DNA of 14,728 nt from Bacteroidales bacterium UBA1182 (GTDB lineage: Bacteria; Bacteroidota; Bacteroidia; Bacteroidales; Bacteroidaceae): NCBI GenBank assembly GCA_002310015.1, contig DBYQ01000043.1, positions 1-14,728 on the forward strand. The letters are read 5' to 3'. Numbering within the stretch: the stretch's first letter is position 1; every line of letters begins with the position of its first letter. Below the pieces are notes generated by a model. That model was given only the letters and a program-made list of their open reading frames with translations, had not been told where the DNA came from and did not search any database. Of the stretch, positions 6,004 to 13,751 are shown piece after piece. The position numbers were made by a program, and so were the translations under genes.

Positions 6004-8841
6004 ATGAAAAAAAGATTAATTTGTTTTCTGATCCTTTCCAGTTTTATAATTGGTTTGGTGTTCGTCGGTTCATGTAAGGACTACGATGATTTTGCTTTAG
6101 ACATCAGGGTTGAGAACCTTGAGAACAAGCTTGATCAAAATTGCGAGAATTTGTCCGATACGATTGACTCAATCAAAGCAAGATTAGGTCGTATTAAAGA
6201 GTGCTCATGTGTTCCTAGCAATATTAAAGACAGCATTGCCGCTCTTTATAAATACCTGGGTGGTGTTTTGAATGATACTGTCAGTGCAGACAGCGCAGAC
6301 AAGAAGGTTAAGGGTCTTTCAAACGTTATCAATTACCTTAACAAGCGTTTGTCAAATATAGCAGTTACCGCTGATTCCGCTTATTCAATTGCAGATTCAC
6401 TGAGACAGTTGAGATTTGGATGGGGTGATTCTCTGAGGTTAGCATATGACACTATCAGAACCCTTGTTGTCGATGTAGAAAAAATTAATATTAAACTTGA
6501 CAGCATTAGGATACTGGATTCAATAATAAAAGAAAGAGATCGTCTTACCCAGATAAGAATAGACAGCGTCATCAAAGAGTATAATAAGGCTGATTCTGCA
6601 CATCAGGCACAGATTGACACCCTGTTCAAGAAGGATTCTTTAATCAATGTTTCACTTAAGGAGTTGATCAAGCAGGATTCAGTACATACCTATAGAATTG
6701 ACAGTCTGGCTAAGGTAACCTATCAGCTTGACTCTGTGGCTAAGGTTTATCTTGACTCTGCACTTGCATGGGCCGATGACGTTGCCAATCGTGTTAAGGT
6801 AGCATTGAATGACAGGATTGACAGTGTCATCAAAGAATATAAGAAGGCAGACACTTTGATTAACAAGCGTATTGATGCAATACGTCTTGATACAATGAGA
6901 CTGAACTGGGCAAGGATTCAGGAGATTAATGACACCCTGAATGTAATTGACAGTGTACTGCAGTCACATAAGAGCCGTCTTGATTCTATTGACCTCCGTC
7001 TTGATACACTTGAACTCCGCATGGATTCACTTGAGTTGAGAGTTGATACCCTTGAATTAAAGGTGGACAGTCTGGAAGATGCCAGAAAGAAGGCTATCAG
7101 CGGTATCGTTATACAGGGTACACAGAACAATGTATTCGGTTCATTTGCTTTGCCTATCGGTGTAAGGTCAAATATCCTTATGGCTTATTCCACCAAGTTT
7201 AAAGGCGCCACATTCCCGACAAGAACATCAGGTCTGACTGGTTCTGATGTAATTACAATTAAAGACCAGGCTGTAATTCCTCTTACCTTTGAGGATGATT
7301 TAGGCGGTAAGGATGTTATCAGCGGTGGAACAGCATCAGATAATGCCGGTAAGCTTTACTTTACATTGAACCCGAATGATGTTAAGATTGACAGCTCATA
7401 TCACTTTTACCTTATCAATAGTCTTGGTGACAAGACTCCTGTTACTATTGACAGTGTAAGAAAGTCAAAGGAGAAGCTGACATTTGGCTATTCTGCAGCC
7501 AAGGGCGCATCACAGGTTGTTGAGAATGATATCAATACTGTAAACGGTTTCTATCAGGCAGATGTTAATATAGCTGCTGCCGACGCTTATAGCCTTAGAC
7601 CGAATCTGGATGAGTCAGCACTTAAGGCAGTTGCCAAGGATGTAAAGAATTTCCGCGATGGTATCGACCTTGGAAATCTGGCATCTACACTCCTTAACTC
7701 TGTAAATGGAGTACTTGATGCAAATGCATTGTATGTAACATGGAAGGATATGTATGGAACACATAGTGCTACTTCAGAGTATAATCTGGCTGTTGCAACC
7801 ATTAAACCGCTTTCATATAATGCTATAGATAAGATATCAGGAAAGATTCCTTCTTATGATATTCCGAATAATCCTATCCATTATCTGTTGGATCAGATCA
7901 ATATACCTTCATTCACATTGGATTTTGATACAATAAAGATGGGTGCTGTGTCTTTCTCAATTCCTTCAATAACATTTGATACTTCAGCTATACATCAGAC
8001 CTTGAAGATCTATGTGGATGCAACAGGAACTGGTTCAAGCACAGGTACAGCTACGACTACTCAAAAAGACTACTATGGCAATCCCATTACGGCCGATGTG
8101 AATATGACAACAACAATAAACATCAAGGATACAGTAGAAATATCACTTGATTCAGTTTATATCAATTTGAATGAGAAGATCACAGCTGTAATGGATACTC
8201 TTCAGGCTACACTTAACGGTCTGAAAGTCAACATTGACTCTATTGTTAACAACATTCAGGATCAGCTCCAGACTAAGGTCAACAGTATGCTGAATTCAAT
8301 AGAAGGCACTGTTAATTCTAATGTAACCAATATTGTAGGTGACATTAAGAAACAGATTGGTAACAACAAGTTTGTCAAGAAGGTTGAAACACTTGCCAAT
8401 AAGTTGAACAGTTATTACAAACGTGTAGATGGTCTGGGCAGAGAGCTTACACAGCCTATGCTGCTTTATGCCGCTAATGGTGATTTCCATCCGGTAAGTA
8501 AGTCATATGGTGTTCCTACTCCTCTTTCAGGTACAGGTACTTATGAGCTTGTAATCACATCACTTACAAATGAGATTATAACTCCTGCTTATAAGAAGTA
8601 CATTGCTGTAACTAACTTCAGAGATGCTTCAACCGGTAAGGATTACCAGAATGATGATCAAAATGCTGATTACATCAAGAATACAGTTAACGCTGCTGGT
8701 GACTTTGGCAAACTTTTGGATGGTGATACAAAGATCGTTAAGTTTGAGCCTTCCAAGAAGGGTATCTATGAAATCTTGATTTCTACCATTGACTACGATG
8801 GTTACATGTACCACCGCAAGTTCTATGTGAATGTAAAGTAA
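6004..8841 (+). CDS. Large surface lipoprotein with extended coiled coils
   Basis: A 945-residue protein of unrecognised specific family. The N-terminus is a lipoprotein signal: basic start, hydrophobic stretch 5-22 and lipobox VGSC with acylated C24. The following KDYDD resembles the Bacteroidetes lipoprotein export signal (basic residue then acidic residues), so it is probably flipped to the cell surface. Residues about 30-360 are predicted coiled coil rich in (I/L)DS and (I/L)DT; RIDSVIKEY occurs at about 185 and again at about 271, and five successive heptads occupy 325-359. Residues about 360-690 look globular and mostly beta. A second helical stretch follows (about 715-805), then a beta-rich C-terminal domain ending FYVNVK. 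It lies 20 nt upstream of an OmpA-family gene, so the two are likely co-expressed. The N-terminal look (C-K-D-Y-D-D then coiled coil) is shared by many Bacteroides cell-surface lipoproteins. A stalk or cell-surface spacer role is inference. Confidence 0.85.
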   Translation: MKKRLICFLILSSFIIGLVFVGSCKDYDDFALDIRVENLENKLDQNCENLSDTIDSIKARLGRIKECSCVPSNIKDSIAALYKYLGGVLNDTVSADSADKKVKGLSNVINYLNKRLSNIAVTADSAYSIADSLRQLRFGWGDSLRLAYDTIRTLVVDVEKINIKLDSIRILDSIIKERDRLTQIRIDSVIKEYNKADSAHQAQIDTLFKKDSLINVSLKELIKQDSVHTYRIDSLAKVTYQLDSVAKVYLDSALAWADDVANRVKVALNDRIDSVIKEYKKADTLINKRIDAIRLDTMRLNWARIQEINDTLNVIDSVLQSHKSRLDSIDLRLDTLELRMDSLELRVDTLELKVDSLEDARKKAISGIVIQGTQNNVFGSFALPIGVRSNILMAYSTKFKGATFPTRTSGLTGSDVITIKDQAVIPLTFEDDLGGKDVISGGTASDNAGKLYFTLNPNDVKIDSSYHFYLINSLGDKTPVTIDSVRKSKEKLTFGYSAAKGASQVVENDINTVNGFYQADVNIAAADAYSLRPNLDESALKAVAKDVKNFRDGIDLGNLASTLLNSVNGVLDANALYVTWKDMYGTHSATSEYNLAVATIKPLSYNAIDKISGKIPSYDIPNNPIHYLLDQINIPSFTLDFDTIKMGAVSFSIPSITFDTSAIHQTLKIYVDATGTGSSTGTATTTQKDYYGNPITADVNMTTTINIKDTVEISLDSVYINLNEKITAVMDTLQATLNGLKVNIDSIVNNIQDQLQTKVNSMLNSIEGTVNSNVTNIVGDIKKQIGNNKFVKKVETLANKLNSYYKRVDGLGRELTQPMLLYAANGDFHPVSKSYGVPTPLSGTGTYELVITSLTNEIITPAYKKYIAVTNFRDASTGKDYQNDDQNADYIKNTVNAAGDFGKLLDGDTKIVKFEPSKKGIYEILISTIDYDGYMYHRKFYVNVK
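6976..7080 (+). repeat. Five tandem 21-bp (heptad) repeats within the lipoprotein gene
   Basis: Five consecutive in-frame 21-bp units encode heptads of the form R-(L/M/V)-D-(S/T)-(I/L)-(E/D)-L. Hydrophobic residues fall at the a and d positions, with acidic and basic residues on either side of the core, as in parallel coiled coils. The DNA units are similar but not identical (for example CGTCTTGAT against CGCATGGAT), so the array has diverged or is under protein-level selection rather than being freshly amplified. Confidence 0.85.
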
Positions 8842-8861
8842 CCCTTAAACAGTAAAGAACG

Positions 8862-10046
8862 ATGAAAAAGTTTTATATAATCGTAGCTGCTGCACTTATG
8901 GCTGTGCTTCCGATGAGGGCACAGAGTGATGCAGACGAGCAGTTCGAATATGAATTCAATCCTCATTGGTTCATACAGGGCCAGTTTGGCGGTCAATACA
9001 CTCTTGGTGAGGTTTCCTTTACTGATCTTTTGAGTCTTGACGCAGAGCTTGCTGTAGGATATGAGTTTACACCTGTAATAGCCGGTCGTTTATCAATCAA
9101 CGCTTGGAAGAGTAAAGCCGGTTCAGAGGGTAAATATTCTCCTGATGGTAAACAGTATGACTGGAGTTGGAATTTTATCGCTCCTTCAGTTGATGCCATG
9201 TTTGACCTTACCAATCTGATTGGCGGATTCAAACCTCGTAAGATTAATGCCGGAGTTTTAGCCGGTATCGGATTGAACATTCCGTTTGGAAAGGATAAGG
9301 TTAAGGATGCCAGAAATGATATGATTGCAGCCTATAATGCAGCTTATCCTTATGCAACAGCTGCTGATCCTGATTACGTTGATAGCAAGATTATCAAGTG
9401 GGCTGATGACAAAGGTCCATACGTAGTAGGTCGTGTAGGTGCTTATGTAGATTGGCATATTACTGATAATCTGGCCCTTGGATTGGAGTTGCAGGCTAAT
9501 ACCCTGTCTGATAAATATAACTCCAAGCAGGCTAACAACTGGGATTGGTATTTCAACTGCTTGGTTGGCGTGAAGTACTGCTTCGGTACAACATATACCA
9601 AGGAGCCTGCAGTCAAGATGATACCTATATCAGATGCTGCTAATTATGCTCCTAAGTGCAATCCTGAGGATAATGTTGTAGAAAAGGTTGTAGAGAAGGT
9701 CGTAGAGAAGACAGTTGCTAAGTCAGAGGTTTATGAGGAGGTTTACTTCCTTATCAACAAGCACACTTATGAGAAGACGGAGAGATACAAGATTGAGCAT
9801 ATTGTTGAGGTTCTCAAGAATGATCCCAATGCCAAGATCAGCATCTCTGCTTATGCTGACAGTGCTACAGGTACTTCCGCTTATAACCAGAAGATATCTG
9901 AGCGTCGTGCAGAGACTGTCAAGAAGGCTCTTCTTGATGCCGGTATAGATGAGTCACGTATCACTACTGCTGCTCATGGTTCAAGCTTCGCAGTTCATCA
10001 GGATGATATCTCACTTAACCGTGTCTGCATCTGCGTAGTTAAATAA
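8862..10046 (+). CDS. OmpA-family outer-membrane protein (barrel plus peptidoglycan-binding domain)
   Basis: A 394-residue outer-membrane protein. A signal peptide with a cleavage site near RA|QSD (residues 20/21) is followed by a beta-barrel-like region to about residue 245, with alternating aromatic and polar strands and many Gly-Tyr/Val turns. A short charged linker with three VVEK repeats (272-283) leads to a C-terminal OmpA domain (about 288-394). In that domain D333 (in YADS, where most OmpAs have GHTD) and R348 (in SERRA) correspond to the residues that hold diaminopimelate of peptidoglycan, and NRVCICV matches the closing NRRVEI motif. It probably ties the outer membrane to the cell wall. 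It is 20 nt downstream of the coiled-coil lipoprotein and shares its promoter. The missing GH before T/A-D is a modest deviation from consensus. Confidence 0.9.
   Translation: MKKFYIIVAAALMAVLPMRAQSDADEQFEYEFNPHWFIQGQFGGQYTLGEVSFTDLLSLDAELAVGYEFTPVIAGRLSINAWKSKAGSEGKYSPDGKQYDWSWNFIAPSVDAMFDLTNLIGGFKPRKINAGVLAGIGLNIPFGKDKVKDARNDMIAAYNAAYPYATAADPDYVDSKIIKWADDKGPYVVGRVGAYVDWHITDNLALGLELQANTLSDKYNSKQANNWDWYFNCLVGVKYCFGTTYTKEPAVKMIPISDAANYAPKCNPEDNVVEKVVEKVVEKTVAKSEVYEEVYFLINKHTYEKTERYKIEHIVEVLKNDPNAKISISAYADSATGTSAYNQKISERRAETVKKALLDAGIDESRITTAAHGSSFAVHQDDISLNRVCICVVK
9675..9710 (+). repeat. Three tandem 12-bp repeats encoding VVEK in the OmpA linker
   Basis: Three adjacent 12-bp units (GTTGTAGAAAAG, GTTGTAGAGAAG, GTCGTAGAGAAG) encode VVEK three times between the barrel and the OmpA domain. 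Such short in-frame arrays can gain or lose units by slippage, which would alter linker length without breaking the reading frame. Confidence 0.85.
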
Positions 10047-10064
10047 ATAACTATTACCCTTAAT

Positions 10065-10112
10065 ATGGACTTGCCTGTAACAGCCTCTTGGCAGGTTTGC
10101 AGGCAAGTCCAT
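10065..10112 (+). terminator. Strong hairpin after the OmpA-family gene (terminator or attenuator)
   Basis: ATGGACTTGCCTG (10065-10077) pairs perfectly with CAGGCAAGTCCAT (10100-10112), 13 bp, and three further pairs (including one G-U) can form inside. The loop can form a small hairpin GCC-TCTT-GGC. The stem is followed by TTATTTTAT, a broken U-tract. It is 18 nt past the ompA-like stop and only 11 nt before the next start codon, so it could end transcription, act as a partial terminator, or protect the upstream message. I see no TAnnTTTG promoter between it and the next gene. Confidence 0.75.
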
Positions 10113-10123
10113 TTATTTTATAT

Positions 10124-11287
10124 ATGAAAAGTCTGATAATCATAGTTCTATCTTTTATAACGGTTTTCATAAATGCCCAAAATGCTGCCGAGAGCGGCTA
10201 TTATAGGGTTCAGAATATGAAAACTGAAAGATATGTTTATGTCCGTGATAACACCGGTTCTATTAACTGGACTGCTCTTGATGCAGAGATGGGAGCGATT
10301 GAGTTATGGAAAGAGTCGCAAGGTCATAGTAGGTTTTCCGATCCGGCATCTGTTGTATATGTTGAGAAACATAATAATAATCAATATGATCTGCAGGGCC
10401 AGGGAATGGGTATATATAAGATGTTTAATGAGTATCTTACCCTGACTGTAGGAAACGGGTACTATCAGCTGACTGTTACCAAAGAGGGTGTAAGAAAGTC
10501 CCTTTGCGATGCTAATACTACTCTTGATATGGATAGAGGCAAGATGGGAACAGACGGCTCCGGTACTTACAGGAACTGGATTGGAACCAAATTGGATGTC
10601 ACAACTGATGAATGGTTTGGTATAACTCCTTCAATTGAGGTTGACGGCAAGTTCTATCAGCCTTTTTATGCTGATTTCGGCTTTACGCCGGTATCAGAGG
10701 ATATGAAGGTTTGGTATATATCCGTTGTGGACAAGGAGGGGGCTGTGCTTAAGGAGTTTACCGGTGATGTGATTCCTGCCAATATGCCTGTGTTCATAGA
10801 ATGTGCATCGGCTGTTACAGCCCAGAATAAACTGGACTTGAAATATAATTATGCTGCTATTCCTGCTGACAACAAACTAAAAGGTGTATATTTCAATAAT
10901 CGTATCAGAAATTTGATATCACCGGATGCCAGAACGGAGTTTGACAGCTCAACCATGAGGGTGCTTGGCAAGATGGAGGATGGTCGTTTGGGCTATGTGC
11001 TCTCTAAGGAAACACCTGAAGATGGAATACAGTATCTTGCAGCCAACCAGTCTTATCTTATTGTTGACTCGGATTGTCCTTCAGAAATTCCTGTTATTAC
11101 ACAGGAAAGGTATATGGAGATATTGGATGAACGTGCAAATTCGTCAGTTCACAGTGCCACCTATTCAGGTCTAAAGGAGGTGTATTTCATTTCCGGAAGA
11201 TTCATTGGAATGCTTACTGCTGATGAGATTGATAAGCTTGCTCCCGGTATCTATATCATCGACCGCAAGAAGGTAACGGTAGAATAA
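10124..11287 (+). CDS. Secreted protein with Bacteroidales C-terminal motif, function unknown
   Basis: A 387-residue protein that I cannot assign to a named family. It has a clear signal peptide (MKSLIIIVLSF..FINA, likely cut before QNAAES) and no lipobox. The body begins GYYRVQNMKTERYVYV, similar in style to ricin-type/beta-trefoil openings, and is predicted mostly beta. The end, VYFISGRFIGMLTADEI..APGIYIIDRKKVTV, resembles the short tail (VYDLSGRKV..LPKGIYIVNGKKV) shared by many secreted Bacteroidales proteins. The frame is open upstream to an ATG at 10088, but that start lies inside the preceding hairpin and would put 12 residues before the signal peptide; the ATG at 10124 is preferred. 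It probably depends on read-through from the OmpA-family gene, since no promoter is visible between them. Confidence 0.8.
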   Translation: MKSLIIIVLSFITVFINAQNAAESGYYRVQNMKTERYVYVRDNTGSINWTALDAEMGAIELWKESQGHSRFSDPASVVYVEKHNNNQYDLQGQGMGIYKMFNEYLTLTVGNGYYQLTVTKEGVRKSLCDANTTLDMDRGKMGTDGSGTYRNWIGTKLDVTTDEWFGITPSIEVDGKFYQPFYADFGFTPVSEDMKVWYISVVDKEGAVLKEFTGDVIPANMPVFIECASAVTAQNKLDLKYNYAAIPADNKLKGVYFNNRIRNLISPDARTEFDSSTMRVLGKMEDGRLGYVLSKETPEDGIQYLAANQSYLIVDSDCPSEIPVITQERYMEILDERANSSVHSATYSGLKEVYFISGRFIGMLTADEIDKLAPGIYIIDRKKVTVE

Positions 11288-11306
11288 CGGACGGAAAGAT
11301 TATATG

Positions 11307-11345
11307 AAAAAAGAAAGCCTTTTCTCTGGGAAGGCTTTCTTTTTT
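11307..11345. terminator. Bidirectional terminator between convergent units
   Basis: A 15-bp stem (11307-11321 with 11331-11345) closes a 9-nt loop TTCTCTGGG. The G/C-rich core AAGCCTT/AAGGCTT is flanked by A-runs on the left and T-runs on the right, so each strand gives a hairpin followed by U residues. It lies 19 nt after the stop of the rightward gene and touches the stop codon of the leftward outer-membrane gene at 11345-11347, and so should serve both. Confidence 0.88.
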
Positions 11346-12373
11346 TACTTGGATATTCTGTATGTCAGACTCAGATTTAGCAGGGGAAAGACCTTAAGTG
11401 GCCGTATAAGCTTTACGTATTTTTCTATCTGGTGATTTAAGTTGGTAAGGTCATGCACAATCTCCGTCCCGTCATGAGTGTATATCTTGGGAGTTCCACC
11501 CCAAAACAGGATTCCACAGTCAATGGCAAATCTGATACGGTCATCGTTCTTGCTTAAAGAACCGCCGAATCCGGCGCCCAGATATGGCTTAAAGGAATTG
11601 ACAACCATTTCTGCTTTAACCATGTTGTCTGCTCCAGGTTCCATCCTATAGCGAACGGGTTTGCCGTTTATGTCAGTCTGGCCTTTATAATCACCCACAT
11701 GCATCCCCATACGCCCGGCATCAAATATCTTATCTGTTATTTCCTCTGATAATTCAACTCCCAAGATTACGCCGTGAGGTTCAGCATCATCATTATACTC
11801 TGTATCATATACATTGTCATAGATGTTATTGTACATGGCGGCTGCAATAAGCGTGGTCATATCCTCCGCGCGGTTATGGGCACGGCCGATAACTGAGGAA
11901 CCGGCGTAGAAACCTGTGGTAAGATACCATCTCTTGTCTTTAAACGGGTGTACGTCTATGAGCAACTTGAAGTTGTACATATTGGGCTCACCTATCATTT
12001 CAACTTGCTGGGAAATCTTAAAGCCTGTAATCTCTTCCAATTCGTCGGCCATACGGTCAAAACGTGAACGTCCCTGATTGTCATAACCGGGATTGTCATC
12101 ATCTCCTACCTGTATCCTGAAATGCAGAGGCACTTCAAAATGAGGTATCCAGGTGAAACTTGTGCGAACTCCGAAATATTGGTTCAGGCGTGATTCAATA
12201 CCGAACCCTATTCCGGTGGTACCCGTCTCAAATGTAACGTTAAGGTCTGGATTAAAAGTGTAAAGCTCCGGATTTATTGAGAACTGATTCAATTCAAACT
12301 TAAAAGGCAAGGCTGCCGCACTGTTTATACACAATGCGGCGGCCATGATGAATGTTATTCCGAATTTTTTCAT
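11345..12373 (-). CDS. Predicted outer-membrane beta-barrel protein
   Basis: A 342-residue protein with a signal peptide (MKKFGITFIMAAALCINSAAA, cleavage near A|LPF) followed by repeated amphipathic strands typical of Bacteroidales outer-membrane barrels: GIGFGIESRLNQYFGVRTSF, YLTTGFYAGSS, YLGAGFGGSL, and a final strand PLLNLSLTYRISK. The middle (about 150-240) contains a long acidic loop with NNIYDNVYDTEYNDD. No catalytic motif is visible and I recognise no named family. It begins 13 nt after the gamma subunit gene of the 2-oxoacid oxidoreductase, so it is probably the last gene of that operon even though its product is in a different compartment. Whether it moves a substrate for the enzyme or is a chance passenger is unknown. 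Confidence 0.82.
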   Translation of the reverse strand: MKKFGITFIMAAALCINSAAALPFKFELNQFSINPELYTFNPDLNVTFETGTTGIGFGIESRLNQYFGVRTSFTWIPHFEVPLHFRIQVGDDDNPGYDNQGRSRFDRMADELEEITGFKISQQVEMIGEPNMYNFKLLIDVHPFKDKRWYLTTGFYAGSSVIGRAHNRAEDMTTLIAAAMYNNIYDNVYDTEYNDDAEPHGVILGVELSEEITDKIFDAGRMGMHVGDYKGQTDINGKPVRYRMEPGADNMVKAEMVVNSFKPYLGAGFGGSLSKNDDRIRFAIDCGILFWGGTPKIYTHDGTEIVHDLTNLNHQIEKYVKLIRPLKVFPLLNLSLTYRISK

Positions 12374-12386
12374 CGGGATAAGTAGT

Positions 12387-12923
12387 TTACTTTACCAGTT
12401 CCATTCCGGCCTTGATGGCCTTTTCATTGAGCGGCAGATACTTCCAGTTGCGTTCGGATACGGAGTGCTTGATGCCTTCCATTACGTAGTCTACCTGGAG
12501 AATGGGGCGTATCTTCATGAATGCTCCCAGCAGGAACATGTTGGCTACCTTTGAGGCGTTAATCTTGGCAGCTTCCTCAATGGCCTTGATGGGGTAGATG
12601 GTAATGTCTGTGCGTGTGGGCTTACGGGTAATGGTACTGGGGGTGTAGATGAGTACGCCACCGGGCTTTACCATAGGCTCAAACTTATCCATTGACTGCT
12701 GGTTCAGTATGATTGCGGTGCTGAACTTCTGCAGTATAGGTGAACTGATGCGGCTGTCACTCAGGATAACCGTTACGTTTGCTGTACCTCCACGGATCTC
12801 GGGACCGTATGACGGCATCCATGACACTTCCAGACCCTGCATAAGGCCTGAGTATGCAATTATCTTACCCATTGAGAGGACACCCTGTCCTCCGAATCCG
12901 GCTATGATTATCTCTTCTGTCAT
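12387..12923 (-). CDS. 2-oxoacid:ferredoxin oxidoreductase, gamma subunit
   Basis: A 178-residue protein matching the gamma (catalytic-domain III) subunit of pyruvate/2-oxoacid:ferredoxin oxidoreductases. The diagnostic start is the glycine-rich AGFGGQGV (8-15), then SYGPEIRGGTANVTVILSD, a family hallmark, and NQQSMDKF. Length is normal for a stand-alone gamma subunit. It works with the alpha and beta subunits encoded immediately upstream, oxidising a 2-oxoacid plus CoA to acyl-CoA and CO2 with electrons to ferredoxin, or the reverse. Homologues are named KorC, OorC or a Vor subunit depending on substrate; the sequence does not settle which. It starts 21 nt after the beta subunit gene. Confidence 0.92.
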   Translation of the reverse strand: MTEEIIIAGFGGQGVLSMGKIIAYSGLMQGLEVSWMPSYGPEIRGGTANVTVILSDSRISSPILQKFSTAIILNQQSMDKFEPMVKPGGVLIYTPSTITRKPTRTDITIYPIKAIEEAAKINASKVANMFLLGAFMKIRPILQVDYVMEGIKHSVSERNWKYLPLNEKAIKAGMELVK

Positions 12924-12944
12924 AATATGTGTCTCTTTTCCGGG

Positions 12945-13751
12945 TTATCTGGGAGCGTTCATGTCCATGACGATTTTACCGTCAACCTTCATGTCGCCCA
13001 GAGGATATTTCTTGAACATATTCTCGACCATCCAGTCGTTTGCCTGTTTGGGAGTGAGACCCCAGCCTGAGTTACAGTTGGAAACAACCTCAACGATTGA
13101 TGTCCCCTTCTTGTCGCGCTGGTTCTCAAATGCCTGACGCAGTGCCTTCTTGAGCTTGCGTACATTGGCGGGGGTGTGAACTGAGTGACGTGTCACGTAG
13201 CAGACACCGTCCAGCTGGGCAAGCAGCGGAGTGATGTTGAGCGGGTAACCCATGGTCTTGACGTCACGGCCGCGGGGGCAGGTGGTGGTCTTCATTCCCT
13301 CCAGAGTGGTGGGGGCCATCTGACCGCCGGTCATTCCGTAAATACCGTTGTTGATGAATACTATCACGATGTTCTCACCGCGGTTGCAGGCGTGCATAGT
13401 CTCACCTGTACCGATGGCAGCCAGGTCACCGTCACCCTGATAGGTGAAGACGAACTTATCGGGCTGAACGCGCTTGATACCGGTTGCAACGGCGCAGGCA
13501 CGTCCGTGAGCAGCCTCAACTACATCGAACTTATAGAAATCATAGAGGAATACTGAGCATCCTACCGGTGAGATGCCTATTACGTCATGCTCTATGCCCA
13601 TCTCCTCAATAACCTCGGCAATGGTACGTACCACTACACCGTGGCCGCAGCCGGGGCAGAAGTTGAACTGCTTCTCAGCCATCAGACGGCTTTTCTGATA
13701 GACCAGATTCTCAGGTTTGATTATATCGTTTACTTCCATTGCTGTGCTCAT
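12945..13751 (-). CDS. 2-oxoacid:ferredoxin oxidoreductase, beta (TPP-binding) subunit
   Basis: A 268-residue thiamine-pyrophosphate-binding subunit. FCPGCGHG (C32, C35) opens the domain, and GDGD (106-109) followed by N134-N135 is the TPP/Mg2+ motif. GIYGMTGGQMAPTT is typical of 2-oxoglutarate and branched-chain 2-oxoacid oxidoreductase beta subunits. I see none of the extra cysteine-rich ferredoxin domain found in fused enzymes. The ATG at 13751 overlaps the alpha stop by 4 nt (ATGA on the minus strand), suggesting translational coupling. A second in-frame ATG (residue 5) is a possible alternative start. The conserved cysteines bind a 4Fe-4S cluster in related enzymes only together with other cysteines, so cluster content is not claimed. 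Confidence 0.94.
   Translation of the reverse strand: MSTAMEVNDIIKPENLVYQKSRLMAEKQFNFCPGCGHGVVVRTIAEVIEEMGIEHDVIGISPVGCSVFLYDFYKFDVVEAAHGRACAVATGIKRVQPDKFVFTYQGDGDLAAIGTGETMHACNRGENIVIVFINNGIYGMTGGQMAPTTLEGMKTTTCPRGRDVKTMGYPLNITPLLAQLDGVCYVTRHSVHTPANVRKLKKALRQAFENQRDKKGTSIVEVVSNCNSGWGLTPKQANDWMVENMFKKYPLGDMKVDGKIVMDMNAPR

Noticed and set aside
6976..7080. CRISPR-like repetition
   Set aside because: The 21-bp units are in frame, adjacent without spacers and encode a coiled coil.
10088..10123. Upstream start for the secreted 387-residue protein
   Set aside because: The ATG lies in the loop of the hairpin and would place 12 extra residues before an otherwise ideal signal peptide.
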